Shown here: positions 51,597 through 52,448 of the stretch, piece after piece
Layout: each line of letters begins with the position of its first letter
Numbering within the stretch: the first letter of the stretch is position 1
Source of the DNA: Lingula anatina
Taxonomy: Eukaryota; Brachiopoda; Lingulata; Lingulida; Lingulidae
DNA length: 52,448 nt
NCBI RefSeq assembly: GCF_001039355.2
Contig: NW_019774358.1
Location: forward strand, 294,128 to 346,575
Direction of reading: 5' to 3'
Notes under the pieces: generated by a model
The model's database searches: none
Seen by the model: only the letters and a program-made list of their open reading frames with translations
Told to the model about the DNA's origin: nothing
Program-made: the position numbers and the translations under genes

Positions 51597-52448
51597 AAGT
51601 CACGGTCACCTTTAACTGCTATAGCTATCTCTATCTATGACAGGGTACCGTGAACTGTCAACATAGTTGATTCACACCATCATCTTTACAGCGGGACTTA
51701 TTCATCATTGTGTTAGCTGACCTTGCGAGGAAGTTAATTGGAATATATTTCTGAAAAACAAGTTAGGAAGTTCACTAGTTTACTAAAGACACGAAACAAC
51801 TATCACTTTTACTTTGAAACATTTTTTTTCATATTTTGATAAAATGCGTTAAGGTATTGATGTTCATTTATTTTTTCCGGAAGTGATGAACAATAGAACA
51901 TCAGGATGATGGTGGGGTATTCATTATAATGGTTTAATTAAGCTTTCATCACATGCTGGTTATTTTGGTAACGATAGTCCGAATATTTTTCAAATCGCAC
52001 CGCTCTAGTCGCCGACTAACCCTAGCCCATTTTGGAATTAACCGCTAACTGTAGTTCATACAGCATAAGACGTGATTTGGTGATTAATAAAAAAAAGGTT
52101 TCAAAACATTAAATAATGTTTTTCCAGAATGTTATAAAACGCTTATAAAGCTGCAAGGGCATCATTTTGCATGGAGTTAAAAACACCAAAATAACGTCAC
52201 CATGACGTTATTCTATACCATCACCATCATGTAACAGCTGATAACGTCGTGAAAACGTTATTTGTTATTTGGATTATTACTTAATAGGCCTATTTTAAAT
52301 AATCACACGTTACTGCAAGGAAGGACACAACGCGTTCGAGCAGGCTGCTTCTCGCCTCCAACAGCCCCATATGTTTACAAGGGGAAGTGTTAAGCAAAAT
52401 TGTTGAGTCTTGTAATAAACTTGTTATGGGATCGTATATATGGGATTG
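51597..52448. other. Right-edge spacer, no gene seen
   Basis: AT-rich DNA. A short inverted repeat at about 52191-52212 (ataacgtca and its inverse) and a related aacgttat nearby are the only structures noted. Confidence 0.4.

Noticed and set aside
50240-52448. A signal-peptide exon for gene B
   Set aside because: I looked for an ATG plus hydrophobic stretch ending in a phase-1 donor on the minus strand and found none. It may lie beyond 52448.

Overview
This window looks like AT-rich nuclear DNA of an invertebrate animal, most likely a marine lophotrochozoan and possibly a mollusc. The reasons are a single-exon TRIM-NHL ubiquitin ligase, an invertebrate-type sarcoplasmic calcium-binding protein, an intron-rich secreted protein built from thrombospondin type 1 repeats (TSRs), many microsatellites, and decayed animal transposons (Tc1-like, Penelope-like, an L2/CR1-like LINE, a gypsy/Ginger-type integrase). 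Species cannot be fixed from sequence alone. No prokaryotic operon, CRISPR array, rRNA or tRNA was recognised.

Layout. 1-3.7 kb holds a minus-strand TRIM-NHL gene with an upstream TATA box. 3.7-6.9 kb is repeat-rich spacer ending in an 87-bp satellite. 6.9-7.5 kb is a plus-strand EF-hand (SCP-like) reading frame. 8.6-21.7 kb and 37.1-50.6 kb are two direct copies of one ~13-kb segmental duplication. Each copy carries a minus-strand, multi-exon gene for a predicted secreted modular protein, called gene A (left) and gene B (right) here. Gene A has a signal-peptide exon at about 23.0 kb. The matching exon of B was not found and may lie beyond the right edge. The 23-37 kb spacer holds a broken integrase, an N gap, several terminal-inverted-repeat or foldback elements and a broken Tc1-like transposase.

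Genes A and B. I reconstructed 20 coding exons for A and 14 for B by comparing the two copies, matching GT/AG sites and checking that intron phase closes across the whole chain. Both encode a Cys-containing N-terminal segment, a shared unnamed extracellular module (exons 4-7), an Ig/HYR-like beta segment (exons 8-9), a TSR array and a Cys-rich C-terminal domain. B has two generic TSRs plus one divergent TSR. A has seven generic TSRs (one interrupted by an N) plus the divergent one. The extra five in A sit between orthologues of B's two, each on a ~320-350-bp exon plus mini-intron unit carrying a (CT)n tract. In A, three exon 3' ends (exons 2, 6, 18) have been hit by a deletion, an insertion and a stop mutation, and each has a nearby alternative donor that would keep the frame.

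The two copies also act as empty-site controls for each other's transposons, giving precise insertion points for a 769-bp foldback element in A and a 5'-truncated LINE in B. A block of about 800 bp around the last exon is almost identical in A and B and ends exactly at a single N in B, so either gene conversion or a scaffolding error is likely there.
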